Positions 11,304 to 23,304 of a DNA stretch of 64,000 bases are shown here, in pieces (the stretch's first letter is position 1; each line of letters begins with the position of its first letter). Source of the stretch: Nemania diffusa (Eukaryota; Ascomycota; Sordariomycetes; Xylariales; Xylariaceae); NCBI GenBank assembly GCA_038501195.1, contig JBBPUQ010000001.1, positions 5,146,001 to 5,210,000 of the forward strand. Reading direction: 5' to 3'. Under the pieces are notes generated by a model, which saw only the letters and a program-made list of their open reading frames with translations, was not told where the DNA came from and did not search any database. Position numbers and translations under genes: made by a program.

Positions 11304-13012
11304 ATGTCTTTGGCGATCGAGTTCTTGACTAGCATTCGAGGCTTCTTGAAAACCCGCAACGGCATTGGACTTCGCGACTGGCTTCGCGTTGAACCCCCAC
11401 TCCCCCAACATTACCTCAAACTTGCCTCCGAGCTTAAGAGTGGCTATCAAAACACCAATGCGATAGCAAAGCTCGTTGAGAAATGCCTGCCAGAGGAGGA
11501 TGACCTACCGGAGGATCAGGGCACGGCCTGGCCCGGGTTTGTTGCATTTATCAAAGATTACTTTGAGTACTGGCGAGATGTCAATTTTGACGACCTTCTC
11601 GGGGCACACCAGTTGCTCATGGGCCTGACTAAGTGAGTAGTTTCTCCAGCTTTAGCTCTCCTCCCCAATACAAATATATAATAAACTAACCAGAGTGTCA
11701 GCTCCTGTACCACGGCCCTTAACCATCCAACATACGGAACTATTATGCTTCAAACGAGTATTTCGCTATGCGGCTCGTTATCCAAGCTATCGATGACATT
11801 GAATAAACGCCCTGACTTGACGAATAAGCTTAATACGGTAGACACAGGCGACGACGACCAAGCTTCGATAGTTGGCACAACCGCAGAAGTGATACAGAAA
11901 ATCTTCACAACATGCCTCACAGACCGATCCAGCCAGCGATACGCGCAACCGGAAGGTAAAAAGGTCGGGGTTTATATATTCGCGAACCTGACACTGAAAC
12001 TGTTGTTCGCTGTGCGTAACCCTTTAGTCGATCAGACGTTCGATGCCATGCTAACAAGATGTAGTGTCGCAAGACCCATTTGGCAAAGCAACTTTTTACT
12101 AATGTCAGCGCCAAAGCCCCTCCACTTGCATTCTACCCAGCGGCTCAGAGAGTCACGTATCTATATTACTTAGGGCGGTTCCATTTCATCAATAACCACT
12201 TCACGAGAGCTTCCCGGTGCCTTGAGGAGGCTTATATTCAAACCCCTCCAAGTTTCCAAAAACATCGCCAGCTAGTTCTCACTTATCTGGTACCTTGTAA
12301 TCTGTTACTTGGCCGTCTCCCTTCTCAAACTCTTCTCCGAAGACCAGAGATGCAGTCACTAGCACCGATCTTCTCGCAGTTCACTCAGGCCGTCCGCACA
12401 GGAAACTATCTTCTTTTCCAACAAGCCCTCGAGTCACATGAGGACTGGCTACTTCGCAAGGGTTTACTGCTCACCCTTACTTACCGCCTACGCCCATTGC
12501 TTTGGCGCTCTCTCTCGCGGCGGACATTTCTCCTCACCTATGTCGCACCAACAGAGGCTGATTCGCGCAAAGCCGCTACATTAGAATTATCGCGCCTATT
12601 GATCACCACTTCATATGTTCAGAAGCGACTAGAAGGGTATTTACCTGCGAGACCTGCGGCTAAGCGGACGTCTCAGGTTAATAATATGTTCCTAAAGGCT
12701 GTCGCTAACAGCGCAGGACCGGGAACGGGCACATCAACACTGGCTCCACCACCTGGAGGCCCCAAGCTTCTTCGGCCGAACGAGGGCCTAGTATGGGGGA
12801 ACATGGCTATTACGGCGGAGCATGTTGAATGCATGGTGGCTTCTCTTTGTGCCCAGGGTCTTCTTCATGGATATCTTGCACACTCCCAAGGTCGATTTGC
12901 CATCATGGGTGCAAAGCAGAAAGGGAGTGCCGTAGTCGCAGGCTGGCCTCCTGTTTACGAAGTTCTCAGTCGGATGGATGATGAAATACCTGGCTGGGTT
13001 AGAGACCAGTAG
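11304..13012 (+). CDS. csn12: PCI-domain protein, CSN12/Thp1-like
   Basis: Member of the Csn12/Thp1/PCID2 family, which works with TREX-2 (Sac3-Thp1) in mRNA export or beside the COP9 signalosome (family knowledge). Exons 11304-11632, 11696-12011 and 12065-13012 give 530 aa. The junctions restore conserved text: LMGLTN|VSSCTTALNHPTYG and KLLFA|CRKTHLAKQLFTNVSAKAPP. The first acceptor is the second AG of a tandem CAGAG. The core RVTYLYYLGRFHFINNHFTRASRCLEEAY is the helical-repeat hallmark of this family, and the PCI module runs to the C-terminus. Csn12 versus Thp1 cannot be settled by eye. There is no targeting signal. Confidence 0.88.
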
Positions 13013-13792
13013 AACGAAACAGTACAAAGGAGTGCATGAACCCGACATCTGCAACCCTACGATTGAGCTATATATTGTATAAGAAGGAGGGGAAGCCAGT
13101 GATTCTAAGAATTCAATGATACCCAGTACTGACGTGCCTACTACTCGTTCCCGGTGGGAGGTGCCTAAGGAAAATAATAATACATAGTGAATAATAACTT
13201 AAAGTCTTATAGGTTTTCTTTAGACCTCTTAGTCAAGTTCCCTCTAAAGGGCAGAAATACTCTTTCTATATCTATATCAGTAGTAACACTTGTTTTATTA
13301 TCCGGTCATCGAGTTTAGCTTCGGAGCTACTAACAGGGTCATGCAGCAAATGTTTATCCACCAACCACCGTCATTGTACGTTTCTAGCTCTTGGCCCGAG
13401 ATGGCGTTGCATTTGTCCGTCTAATCGCTCGAATCTACTACACAACGGATTCGACTATGATCGAGACGAGCCTAGACTACACAGTCAGAGCCTCCCTAGG
13501 TTCCCCAAAAATCTTCAGCTTCCGCAGCGAATCTGGAAAATGCGGATCTGGCGAGATCGAAAGGGCACTCATATGCTCCCGATCCATTCGTTAAAAAACA
13601 ATACTTATCCAGCGTGACTATCCATCGTAATGAAGAAGGCGTCCTGCTGCTTCAGTGTGAAGATCCTCCTCCACTGCGCTGTCCCCAAAGGCTGGTAATT
13701 TCAGTAATACCAGCTATTTATATCACCTACGTCATAGCCCTAGGGAGTTATATTTATATATATATACCAGCTAGACGTGCGAACCTAGCATT
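13013..13792. promoter_or_regulatory. Pectinesterase upstream region
   Basis: No gene seen; short frames at 13391-13594 and 13614-13796 have no family features. It is AT-rich near 13150-13320 and ends in the pectinesterase core promoter. Confidence 0.5.
13749..13767 (+). promoter_or_regulatory. TATA-like AT run before pectinesterase
   Basis: A TATATTTATATATATATA run ends about 25 bp before the pectinesterase ATG. It is a plausible TATA box if the 5' UTR is very short. No transcript evidence is available. Confidence 0.3.
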
Positions 13793-15410
13793 ATGAAGCT
13801 ACTCGCTTGGCTCCTGAGCAGTGCGTCGCTCGCGCTGGCCGTCAGCCGCACGAGCCCGCCCTCGGGATGTCTGCACGTGGCCAAGAGCGGCGGCACTTAC
13901 ACGACGGTGCAGGCGGCCATCAACGCCCTCTCGACGACCTCGACGGCGAACCAGTGCGTCTTCGTCAACCAGGGCACCTACACCGAGCAGGTGTACATCG
14001 CGGCGCGCGCGGCCAAGCTCACCATCTACGGGTACACGACCGACAGCACCTCGTACGCGAACAACAAGGCCATCCTCACGTACGGCGCCTCGGCCGCGAC
14101 GGCTGGGAGCAATGATGCGTCTGGCACGCTGAGAGTGTGGGCTGCTAATGTCAAAGTCTACGTGAGTTGTACCCATGAGAAATCATGCGTTTTCCCGGTT
14201 CTGCCTAATGCTAAAGGGTGGGATTTTTCTGCTCTCGCTGGGTTCTCGGTTTAAGAGCTTGATACGCTTGTCATTTTCGCTTGCAAAGAAACTTACTAAC
14301 GTTTGATTTTGAAGAATCTAAATGTGGTGAATTCATGTGCGTTACTACTCTATTAAAACCCTTTGAATGATGCCGTTGCTCTGAGAACAGGAATCAACGG
14401 ACGGGCAGTATGACATCTTCAAGATGAAACTAGGTAGCTAACTAGACTTCGTATGCAGATGGGTCGGGTAGCCAGGCCATTGCCTTGAGTGCTCAGGCAG
14501 ACAGCGGATACTGTGAGTACTTCTCGTGTCCATTCTCTTCTTGTCATGACGTTTTAAATCGCGTCGGCATGCTTCTTTTTGGAACAATCATAGATCGTGT
14601 TTAAAAACGGTGGCTGACCCCGAGTGCCGCAGATGGATGCCAGTTCTACGGCTTCCAAGATACGCTACTCGCAAACGAGGGCAAGGAGTACTACAGCGGG
14701 TGCCTCATCACGGGCGCCACCGACTTCATCTTCGGCCAGCGGGCGCAGGCCTGGTTCGAGAACTGCGATATCCGCGTTCGCAATGGCGGCTACTATATCA
14801 CGGGTTAGTATCTCTATCACCCCAGGCCAGCGGCCTAGATACTCTCACGTTGAAAGAGTCGAGAGACATGAGTGAGCTGACGTGGTGGTTTCCCTGTAGC
14901 GAATGGCCGTGACTCGTCCACCAACCCTTCTTATTACCTGTTCAACAACTGCGACGTGGCCGCTGCTACGGGCGAGTCGGTTACGAGCGCTTCGTACTAT
15001 CTGGGTCGGCCATGGCGAACGTACGCGCGCGTTGTGTTCCAAAGCACCTCGCTAAGCTCCGGTGAGTACCTCATCTCCAACACTCAATTTCCTCTCCCTT
15101 CCAGCCCCCACCCGGACTAGATTCGCGTCCCTGCAGACTTCTTGCAATGCTCGCGTAGGTTCCCATTAGCAGAGAAAGTGGTGGCTAACGCTTGCTGCTC
15201 AAAGTCATCAACGGCGCTGGATGGCACGATTGGAACGGCAGCACCGATGTTGCTAACATCTACTATGCCGAATATGCCAACTCGGGCTCGGGCGCCAGTG
15301 GCACGCGCGTCTCGTGGTCGCAGAAACTGAGCTCTGCTGTAAGCCCAACCACCGTCCTCGGTTCTGGGTACACGAGCCTTGGCTGGTACGATGCTAGTTA
15401 TCCCAGCTAG
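13793..15410 (+). CDS. Pectinesterase (pectin methylesterase, CE8), secreted
   Basis: Removes methyl esters from plant-wall pectin outside the cell. Six exons: 13793-14161, 14315-14336 (only 22 nt), 14459-14512, 14633-14803, 14900-15061 and 15205-15410. All junctions keep phase and give 327 aa, typical for fungal CE8. The signal peptide is MKLLAWLLSSASLALAVS. Catalytic positions read from family motifs are Gln136 (SQAIALSAQ), Asp158 (FYGFQDTLL), Asp179 (GATDFIFGQ) and the Arg of LGRPWRTYARVVF. The beta-helix end runs VINGAGWHDWNG..YASYP-like to GWYDASYPS. Exon 1 is much GC-richer than the flanking DNA and has strong third-position G/C. Assembling the exons restores every motif, so the gene appears intact. 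Confidence 0.93.
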
Positions 15411-17691
15411 ACTCAGGCACGTCTCTTTTGTTGCCTGGTCCTAATGCGACACTTTTCAGCTTGAATTGGGTTCTGCCATGTATTGCAGTCATGATATAGA
15501 TATTGTGAAGGATATCCAAATTGAACTCGCTGGAACATGTTCATCGCAGGGGGCTTAGTCCTACGTAGCCACGGAGAGCGAGATTATGAGTTCTTTTCAA
15601 AGACAACTGGAGACTATCGTGAAGTTGTACGTACGCAATAGGTAGGTAAGCGTATGACCTACGTTTACCTACCTATATATATCTCCGGGGCTGCCAGGCT
15701 GAAACAGGCTCAAGCCTCTTAAATAAACGGCTCACATGAAATTAGACTTCTTATTTTAGGCTGTGGCTTGATGATCTTAGCGTTCGGCTTTTGCACGCAT
15801 TTCACTGTCATAGGTATTCTGGTCGAGATATTCTAGTGTACTTGGATAACAATATATTTCTTTTGGGGGAAATTACCAGTTTTACCTACATACTCACTAC
15901 ACTACAATACTATCAACTATACCCGACAGTACCTACACATGCTTTAACACTCTGGAGGTGAACGATAGAGCACGTTAAGTGACTCGCAGCTACTTTTCCC
16001 TACTTACCTGCACATTTTGCCTGATTTACCTTGGAAATTGAGTTTTGGTCACACCGCAGATGATCCCACCGTTTGATCCAGAAAGACCCTTTCCAGAGCG
16101 CATGCCAAGCGTTGTCACAGCAAGAACCGGCACACACCTGCATGGAGCTGATTGGGCCTCTTTACATGACCGGCGCTAGGGCATTATTGACGTAGATACG
16201 CATACCTACTCTATATTAATACGTGGAATCAATGACGATGACCACGTAGCTGCTAGAGCTGTCGTCCCGCCTTGGATTTCACCCCGCCAATATGTTGGGT
16301 TGGTATGCGATGCTGTCATTGTAAACAAGCGAAGTGTGTTGCGCTGGTATGTGAAGTTCATCATCGTCGCGTGGTGTCTTCGCCTCGAACCTCTGCCTCG
16401 GAACGAGGTGGTTCAAGTTACCTTACCTATATGTGTAGACGTTTAATGGGTAGGTAATTTGAAGGTTCTGTGAAGATCTCCGGTCAGCAATTACAGCATG
16501 GACAGAATTCATTTCTTGTACCTGCAGTAGTGGCGGAATTGGATCGACCACTTGCATAAGGGGGTTGTTCAACTTTTTCTTGAAAGATCCCTGTCGCGTA
16601 ATACCGGCGTGTAATACTGATAGATAAGTATGTAAGTATGTACATACTTACTTCCGAGTGCACAGCTGCAGTCAGCACGGACGGTATATGATGTTATACT
16701 GGATGTACATGCTTAATAGGTAGTTTATCCTGGGCTTATTCATTTGTGCGATGCTTGTTGTTCATCTCGTTTATTGTTACTGACTCTTCCCACTGCCGCC
16801 ATTGGTCCAATATTCCGCGCATGGGAGCTCGTTCGGCCAATCAATTGCCGCACGCCTTCTGTTCACCTCCCTTTTCGATCATAAGTCGCCATGTAGAAAT
16901 TCTAGTGCAGCGCTCGGTGGGCAATGTAGTATGCGCTAGTACTAGCTACCCATGGCACTGTATGTACAGTATGTATTCTATAACATTCAGGAGTCGTGGT
17001 GGCCCACATCCTCCCTGTATATACGTACCCAGGTAGATACCCACCCCCAGTCAAGCACAGGGCATATCTAGCATACTGTAACTAATCACTGACCACCAAC
17101 AAGCCATGGCCCGATGGCTTGCGGGTCTCCAATATGTCTACTTGTCTCTACTGTACTCACACTGTACATGGTGTAGGGCCCTCAGCCCTTTCACTGTCGA
17201 ATGGGCAAAGCTAATACTCTGTGGGAGCAGGCCTCTTACGGCCTGGACCGATCAGCTCGTCGACTCAGTTCCCAATTTGGCTATCTTTCCCAGGACTAGC
17301 CAGACAGACTAGGCCACATCTAGTCGGGACATAATGTCTTCATCCCCCAACCCTCCTTTAGATCTCTCCCCCCCTTCCATTTACTCTCTTCGTCGTTCGT
17401 TGCGCTGGAGTCGTCTCGTCGTGGGTTCCGTTCTTTCTAACCACATCACGCTCGTTTGCTATTATCACAATCGTTACTATTAGAGAGATATTCTCTCATT
17501 CCACTCGTTCCGTGCCAACCAGACCCGCTCGCTCACACCAGGAAGAAGACCAGGAGCTAGATCGACCTCTGCTCGCTCAGTGCCGTACTCCATAGTCGCC
17601 GACTGCTGATCATCCAACGCGCTAGCAAGCAAGCAAGTGAGCAAGGAAACTGATCTACCCAACACCAAAGCCGCCAATTGGTTACGCAAAA
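15411..17691. other. 2.3-kb intergenic region
   Basis: No gene supported. The left part is the pectinesterase 3' flank. The right part (about 17330-17690) is pyrimidine-rich (CTCTCCCCCCCTTCC near 17360), as in promoters or leaders of highly expressed fungal genes, and precedes the SUN gene. Scattered TAGGTA motifs occur near 15640-15670 and 16430-16450. Confidence 0.5.
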
Positions 17692-19334
17692 ATGAAAACC
17701 ACAACGTTACAGGCCGCCATAGGGTCGGCGATCTTACTCTTGGCGACTCAGCCGTGTTATGCCAGCTCTGGACACCAGCACCACCACCAGCATCGCCAGC
17801 TTCACGAACTTCACCACCAACACCACCAGCACCATGCTAGCAAAAGGGAAAGCTTCAGTCCTAGCAATGCTACTGTCAACCCACTATATGAGTCTCGCCG
17901 ATCGGGGAAGCTGCAAGCTCGAGGGGGCGCTAAATGTGAATTTCCAACTACGAAGGGACTTTTTGCTGTCACCCCAGATTCTCTGAATGGTGGCTGGGCT
18001 TTAGCACCTGATCAGGACTGCGTCGATGGCACTTGGTGTCCCATCGCTTGCCCTGCCGGTCAAGTCATGGCCCAGTGGAAACCAGGCACTACTTACACAT
18101 ACCCAGAATCCACCGTTCGTATTATCCCCTCCAACACATACGCGTTAGTAGTTAACCGTAAATTAGTATGGCGGTATCTACTGCGACAATGGGAAGATCG
18201 ATGTCCCTTTTGAAGATAAGCCGTGGTGTGTCGACGGTACTGGCACGGTTGATGCTGTGAACAAAGCCGGCAGTGTAGTTTCGTTCTGCCAGACAGTACT
18301 GCCTGGTTACGAGGACATGATCATTCCCACCGATGTTTACGACAGCGCAACTCTGGCCGTTCCGGACTCCTCATACTGGGACTCGACAGCATCGCAGTAA
18401 GTTTTCTCCACTAAACTACTATCAAACTGCGTCTGACCCCAGTAGCTTTTACATCAATGCCCCAGGTGTTAGCTCTGACGAGGGTTGCCATTGGGGAGAT
18501 GATTCAAAGCCAATTGGTAACTGGGCTCCGTTCGTCGCGGGTGCCAACACAGACGGCACCGGTAATACCTTCGTCAAACTCGGATTAAATCCTGTATGGC
18601 AGGATAGCGCCCTATACAGCACAAAGCCAACTTTCGGCCTCAAAATCGAATGTGACGGGGATTGTAACGGCTTGCCCTGCGAAATGGATGGTAACGGTGT
18701 TATCAGCAATGAGAAGGCAACTGGCGCCGGGGGTGCTGACTTCTGCGTCGTTACTGTCCCCAAAGGTGGCAAGGCCAATATCATTGTTTATAATCTAGAT
18801 GGGTCAGATGGTGGTGACAGCGGCGACGATGATAGCGATGCGACCACCTCAAGCGCTGAGGCAACATCCACCCCTACATCAACGTCAACTCCGACGCCTA
18901 CAACAACAAGCACTCCTACATCGACAAGTATCTCAACGACATCCGCCCCGTCAACGACATCTACGCCAATCTCTACATCAACATCAGCATCAACGTCATC
19001 ATCATCAAACGTACAGACAACAATATCCGCTAGCAGGAGTAGCGTCATCTCAAGCTATCCTGTGCCCTCGAGCTCAACTACTACGTCCCACTTTTTGGGT
19101 GCTGTATACCATCAAAATGACACCGCTAGTGCGACCGATTCGTCGAGCAATCCAGCAACGACGTCAGTTTCCGCTGGTAGCACAAGCGAGAGTGCGAGTG
19201 GGAGCGGAAGTGGGAGCGAAAGCGAGTCTTCGCCGGCTGAGTCGAGCCATAGTGAGAATGCCGGTAAGCGCCAGGACGGCGCTGCCGTTGCTGGCCTCAT
19301 TATAGCATTCGTGGCTGCCGTCTATCTACTATAG
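17692..19334 (+). CDS. SUN-family cell-wall beta-glucosidase-like protein, GPI-anchor type
   Basis: Member of the SUN (Sim1/Uth1/Nca3/Sun4; GH132) family, acting in wall remodelling and septation. Exons 17692-18114, 18167-18396 and 18446-19334 give 513 aa. The parts, in order, are: signal peptide about 1-25; a His-rich stretch 28-48 with 12 His in 21 residues; a Kex2-like KR at 51-52; the SUN domain about 80-365 with Cys-rich landmarks (CEFPTTKGLFAVTPD, CPIACPAGQVMAQW, GGIYCDNGKIDVPF, KPIGNWAPFVAGANTD, FCVVTVPKGGKANI); a Ser/Thr-rich stalk with TSTPT/TSTS repeats; and a hydrophobic end VAGLIIAFVAAVYLL after a small-residue site, as in GPI signals. The second acceptor is the second AG of CCCCAGTAG, which restores STASHFYINAPG. 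Confidence 0.92.
18840..19020 (+). repeat. Ser/Thr-coding low-complexity repeat in the SUN gene
   Basis: Imperfect ACATCAACG/CCTACATCA-type repeats encode a Thr/Ser/Pro-rich stalk that is probably O-mannosylated. Length variation between strains would be expected. Confidence 0.6.
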
Positions 19335-22300
19335 GACTAGGAGGAAATGCCATGGGCTTTTTCGACCTCCGATGGCGCCAATTTTACTCTTTGCGGCGCA
19401 AAGAACGTTTATTCTTCGCGAACAGGGTCATCTCGACCCAATTTATTTCAGTACATACTACAGGACGTTCCGGATCCGGACTCAGTCTTGGATCCCTGCA
19501 TATAGCGAACGATTTAGTTGATATTGTTTATTGTTTATTCTATACGCCGACGGCAGCTTAGGGCCGCCGAGGCTGACATGTTGGTTAACGAGAAAGATAT
19601 AAGTTGATTCTCGCTTTTGGAATATACCCACTTCGCACACATTAGGCTATTTGGATCATTTCGAGTCAATTCAAGCAAGGAGATTTTAGCCTTGTGGTAT
19701 ATTTACTTGGTTATGGAGGAGCAAACTATGATACACGGAACGTGATGAAGACGAAACGACGCTATCTAGCGAGTATTTTATTAGGATCGCATCCAGCTCC
19801 GCGGCAACTTGGAGCGGAACTTGTAAAGCAAATATGATGCCTCGTTATTTATTCTGTTAGGTGGAGAGCACACTTCACAAGACCTTACATTCTAGGATTA
19901 TGTTTTATTGCCCTCTAGCCTAACTTATTTTAAGAGTATAAAGATATCCGTTATGATTACAATGCCGCTCTCCTGCGTCATTATTCTTGCGACCAAGGTT
20001 TTAGTGACATAGTTATGTAGAGGAAATGGTATATGATAACTTGTATCTTTGCTCTGACAACAGATTCCGAGTTTGTATCAGTGGCTATATCTTCTATAAA
20101 TATCAAGTCCTACATCGTGCACCTCTCTTTTATTGCCATAGGAGCTACGCAGATAGAGACCGAACAAGATCATGTATAAGGAGATTCGAAAGCCACCTTT
20201 TAGGTAACCCTAACCTACGGCTTCGTGCTTATAGGGGAATATCCAATTCCCTTCTTCCAACTGTCCTAGTCATCACATACACGTGACATGATAAGGTTTC
20301 ACCTCACGGTATGTGAAGAGTAGGCCACACGAAAGTCGTTAAACGCTGCGTGAGATCTTGTAAAAAAGAGGAAAATGTTGCTACGGTTAGAGTAATAACG
20401 GTGGATATTACGCTAGTTGTAAAAGGCGATCTTTAGTCGAGACATGTTGTCAGGGAATTAGGTCCAGAGTGAAGATAGGTCACACAGATCTACGAAGGTA
20501 GGTAGCAGTATAGGGTTAGGGCTCAATTTCATTGATCCCTGAGTCCTATCTAAATGCTTGGAGGACTCTTCTCCTTATATAATGGTAAAAATTAATACAA
20601 ATACCCCTAAGGTCGAGAAGCGTCATCACTGAGACTTTTTCACCTAACATATGTGTTGTTTTGGTGGAAGTTCGGAAAGGTATCTCTATAGATAGACATA
20701 TCTACGGTGAGTTGCAAACTCTAGGAAGTTAGGCAGTCGTGGTGCTATAGCCTTGGGGTCATACTTATCATTCGTGTAGTTCTAGCTCTCATTTTCTGTT
20801 CTCTTACGGCAACTTCAACCGCTGCAATAGACTTTCATTCAAGATATATGTGTCTAGCTACTACTGTCAGTAGGAGGCAATAATCTTGTTAAGGAATAAT
20901 GTGAACCTCTTTAAATCAATGAAGCAAGAACTTGACCAAAGCGTAAATCATACACTGCACTTGCAACAATACGTCAGCGGGACAACTTCAAAACTACGAG
21001 AAGTTTTAGAAGAGAACGATGACCATGAAGCCAACGTGGCGGCAACAATGCCGGTATCGTCAAAGTTGAAGATAGTCAATTTGGAAAACAACAGCTTGGA
21101 AGACAATGGTTTGTTCTAATCAACAAAGAAGCACGGAGACTAACGAGATGAGATATAACAAGGCTAGCGCTGTGATCCATGAGGTATCATATGATACCCA
21201 TAGAAGTTATGAGAATACATATTCATGACAGTATCTCTCCTACTCCACACTTTGCTACACAGCTAGGTAAGATATGAGTGAGTAGACATTTGAATTGAAG
21301 GTTTACGTTCTAAGTTCAAAAACTCTCTAGAAAAGTCTAGAATTTAATATCAATGTCCGTAGAACCTTGCATGAGACTGGCTACTATGCAAGTCCTAGTA
21401 ATGCCGTAGTGCGCACCTACATATAAAGTAGACCAAGACAAATACTCGACTCAACACCGTCGCGTGCCATCTTCCATCCCGCACCTCCCGTAGGACCTGA
21501 GAAATGCACCTCGATCGATATAGGTAGATCGAAAGTCACAGGACTAAACTACCTACCCCTACAATCGGTCAGCCAGCCGTTGTGCATGAGACGGCGCCAA
21601 TTCAATTGGGGAGGGGGGCACAAGAGAGCTAGCGGGGAGCCACTGCATGATGGGCTTTTTCTCGTCTGCATCGAATAAGCGGCGAGAGAGTTCATCCGGA
21701 ACGCCCATCTTATCCAGGAGCGGGGGGTTGTGCCATCTGTGACGTCTTTTTTTTGTTGTGTGTTGTTTCGGACGCCGACGACGCGCGCATTGCTAATTGC
21801 TAGATAGTAAGTTACAGTACGCACCCGCCGCGCTGCGGGCCTGGGTAGGCGACGATCTGTGGGGTCCCCTTTTCCGTTTCTGGAATTGTGAAAGGATGAG
21901 GCATGCAGGCTGCGCATGGAAGGACAGGTTCGCTGGGCGTGGCTTTTTCCCCTCCGTCGCAACATGGCGTTTGGAGGTACTTACTAACGTGCTCATTTGC
22001 CATACCAGATAAACTGGTCGATGTGACCGAGGCGTTAGTAAAGAAGCGGTGACGGGGACGAGAACGAGGACGAGAACAAACGCCTCGCTCGCATTGGTCG
22101 TGTTTCACTTTGTATGCGTGTCCTAGATCGGCGCCGGCGCCATTTGTGATGAGATACCTGTCTGTCTGTGTACGTGTGTACTTGGGGTACGTATTTCCGC
22201 CGAACTTGGCCTGAATTTGGGGGATGCGAGTGAGTGGTTGAAGAATTGATCGTCTGTACGGGCGCCTTACATACGCATGGAGGTGTCCGCGTGCACTATG

Positions 22301-23304
22301 TATATATATGCTATAGCTATACGAACACAGCTATCTGGCAAGGTACGGTACTAAGTAAGATCAGCCAACTAGACCTCCCTTTTTCATATTACCCGCGGCA
22401 TCCCGAATGGAATTCGGATTAGTCCCAGCGGATACTCGAGTTGATTGGTAGTGTTATATAAAAGGACAGATCGATCTAGATAAATAGGTTTAAACATACG
22501 GGAAAAAAAAGAGAAAAGAATGCAAGAATTCAAAACAGGTGAAAAGAAAATGCGAATTTTTACCAACCTTCATCGCCTCAAACCCAAGTTGGAGGGATGC
22601 CTACCCGGTAGCCATACACATCATGAAAATTTGTGCACATTTTCTTATTCAGCCTACAGTAGTGTCCTACAGTAGTCGCACGAAGGAGGGCAGCAAACAC
22701 CTGCCATTTTTGGACGGCCCGCGCCGCCGTGCCACGTGCAACGTGATGTTGCATGCTTTTTCCTGTGTGGTCTCGGACAAAAAAGAGCGGAAACAGCGTG
22801 TACCGAGGGTGTGTCTCAGTGGAGCGGCGATTTAGTAGCGGAAACGAGAACTTCTGGATGAATTTGGGCAGAAGGATCTTCTGGACTCTAGCTTCTGGTG
22901 ACACAGTGATTTAAGTAGGTTGACAAGTTTTCATGGGTAACGTCTTAGCGAGTCGATAGAAAAAAGGGAAGAGAGCTTACTAGATGTCTGCTCAGCTATG
23001 GTGGTTCTCTGTATGCTAGCCGGGCAACACAATGAGATTGTTTAACACGTGGGAGTCAGGCACCAATTGAAGCATGAAGCTGAACACTCTCGATTTTTTA
23101 ATGCTATGTAGGTGGGAGCTGCTCTGTCGAGTTGAACCCGGGGATATCTTTAAGGTTATCATAAAATAATGACATATTTATAGTCTAACGACATTTTAGG
23201 AATCTTGACAATATTCCACGCAAAGTTGGACCCTTGTGAGTCGATCCTCTATCGTAGAGATAAACAATTTACAGTAGCCATATTGGTATCGAAGGAGCAC
23301 CTGT
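19335..23304. other. 4.0-kb convergent intergenic region
   Basis: Lies between the 3' ends of the SUN and sugar transporter genes. No gene is supported. A 77-codon frame at 20886-21119 is polar and helix-like but matches no family I know. The DNA is AT-rich at 19560-21350 and shifts to GC-richer at 21550-22150. A TAGGGTTAGGG telomere-like dimer occurs near 20510. Confidence 0.5.

Noticed and set aside
13799..14176. Long frames on both strands over pectinesterase exon 1
   Set aside because: They arise from high third-position GC in the pectinesterase exon; the CE8 frame explains the region.
16380..16410. Minus-strand GGTTCGAGGC resembling a tRNA B box
   Set aside because: Flanking bases do not form a T stem and no A box or acceptor stem could be built.
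20500..20525. Telomere-like TAGGGTTAGGG
   Set aside because: Only about two repeat units and no subtelomeric context; chance or minor interstitial motif.
20886..21119. 77-codon polar frame in the 4-kb gap
   Set aside because: No domain, no recognised relative and no clear splice extension; length is within chance for this DNA. Mentioned only in the gap entry.
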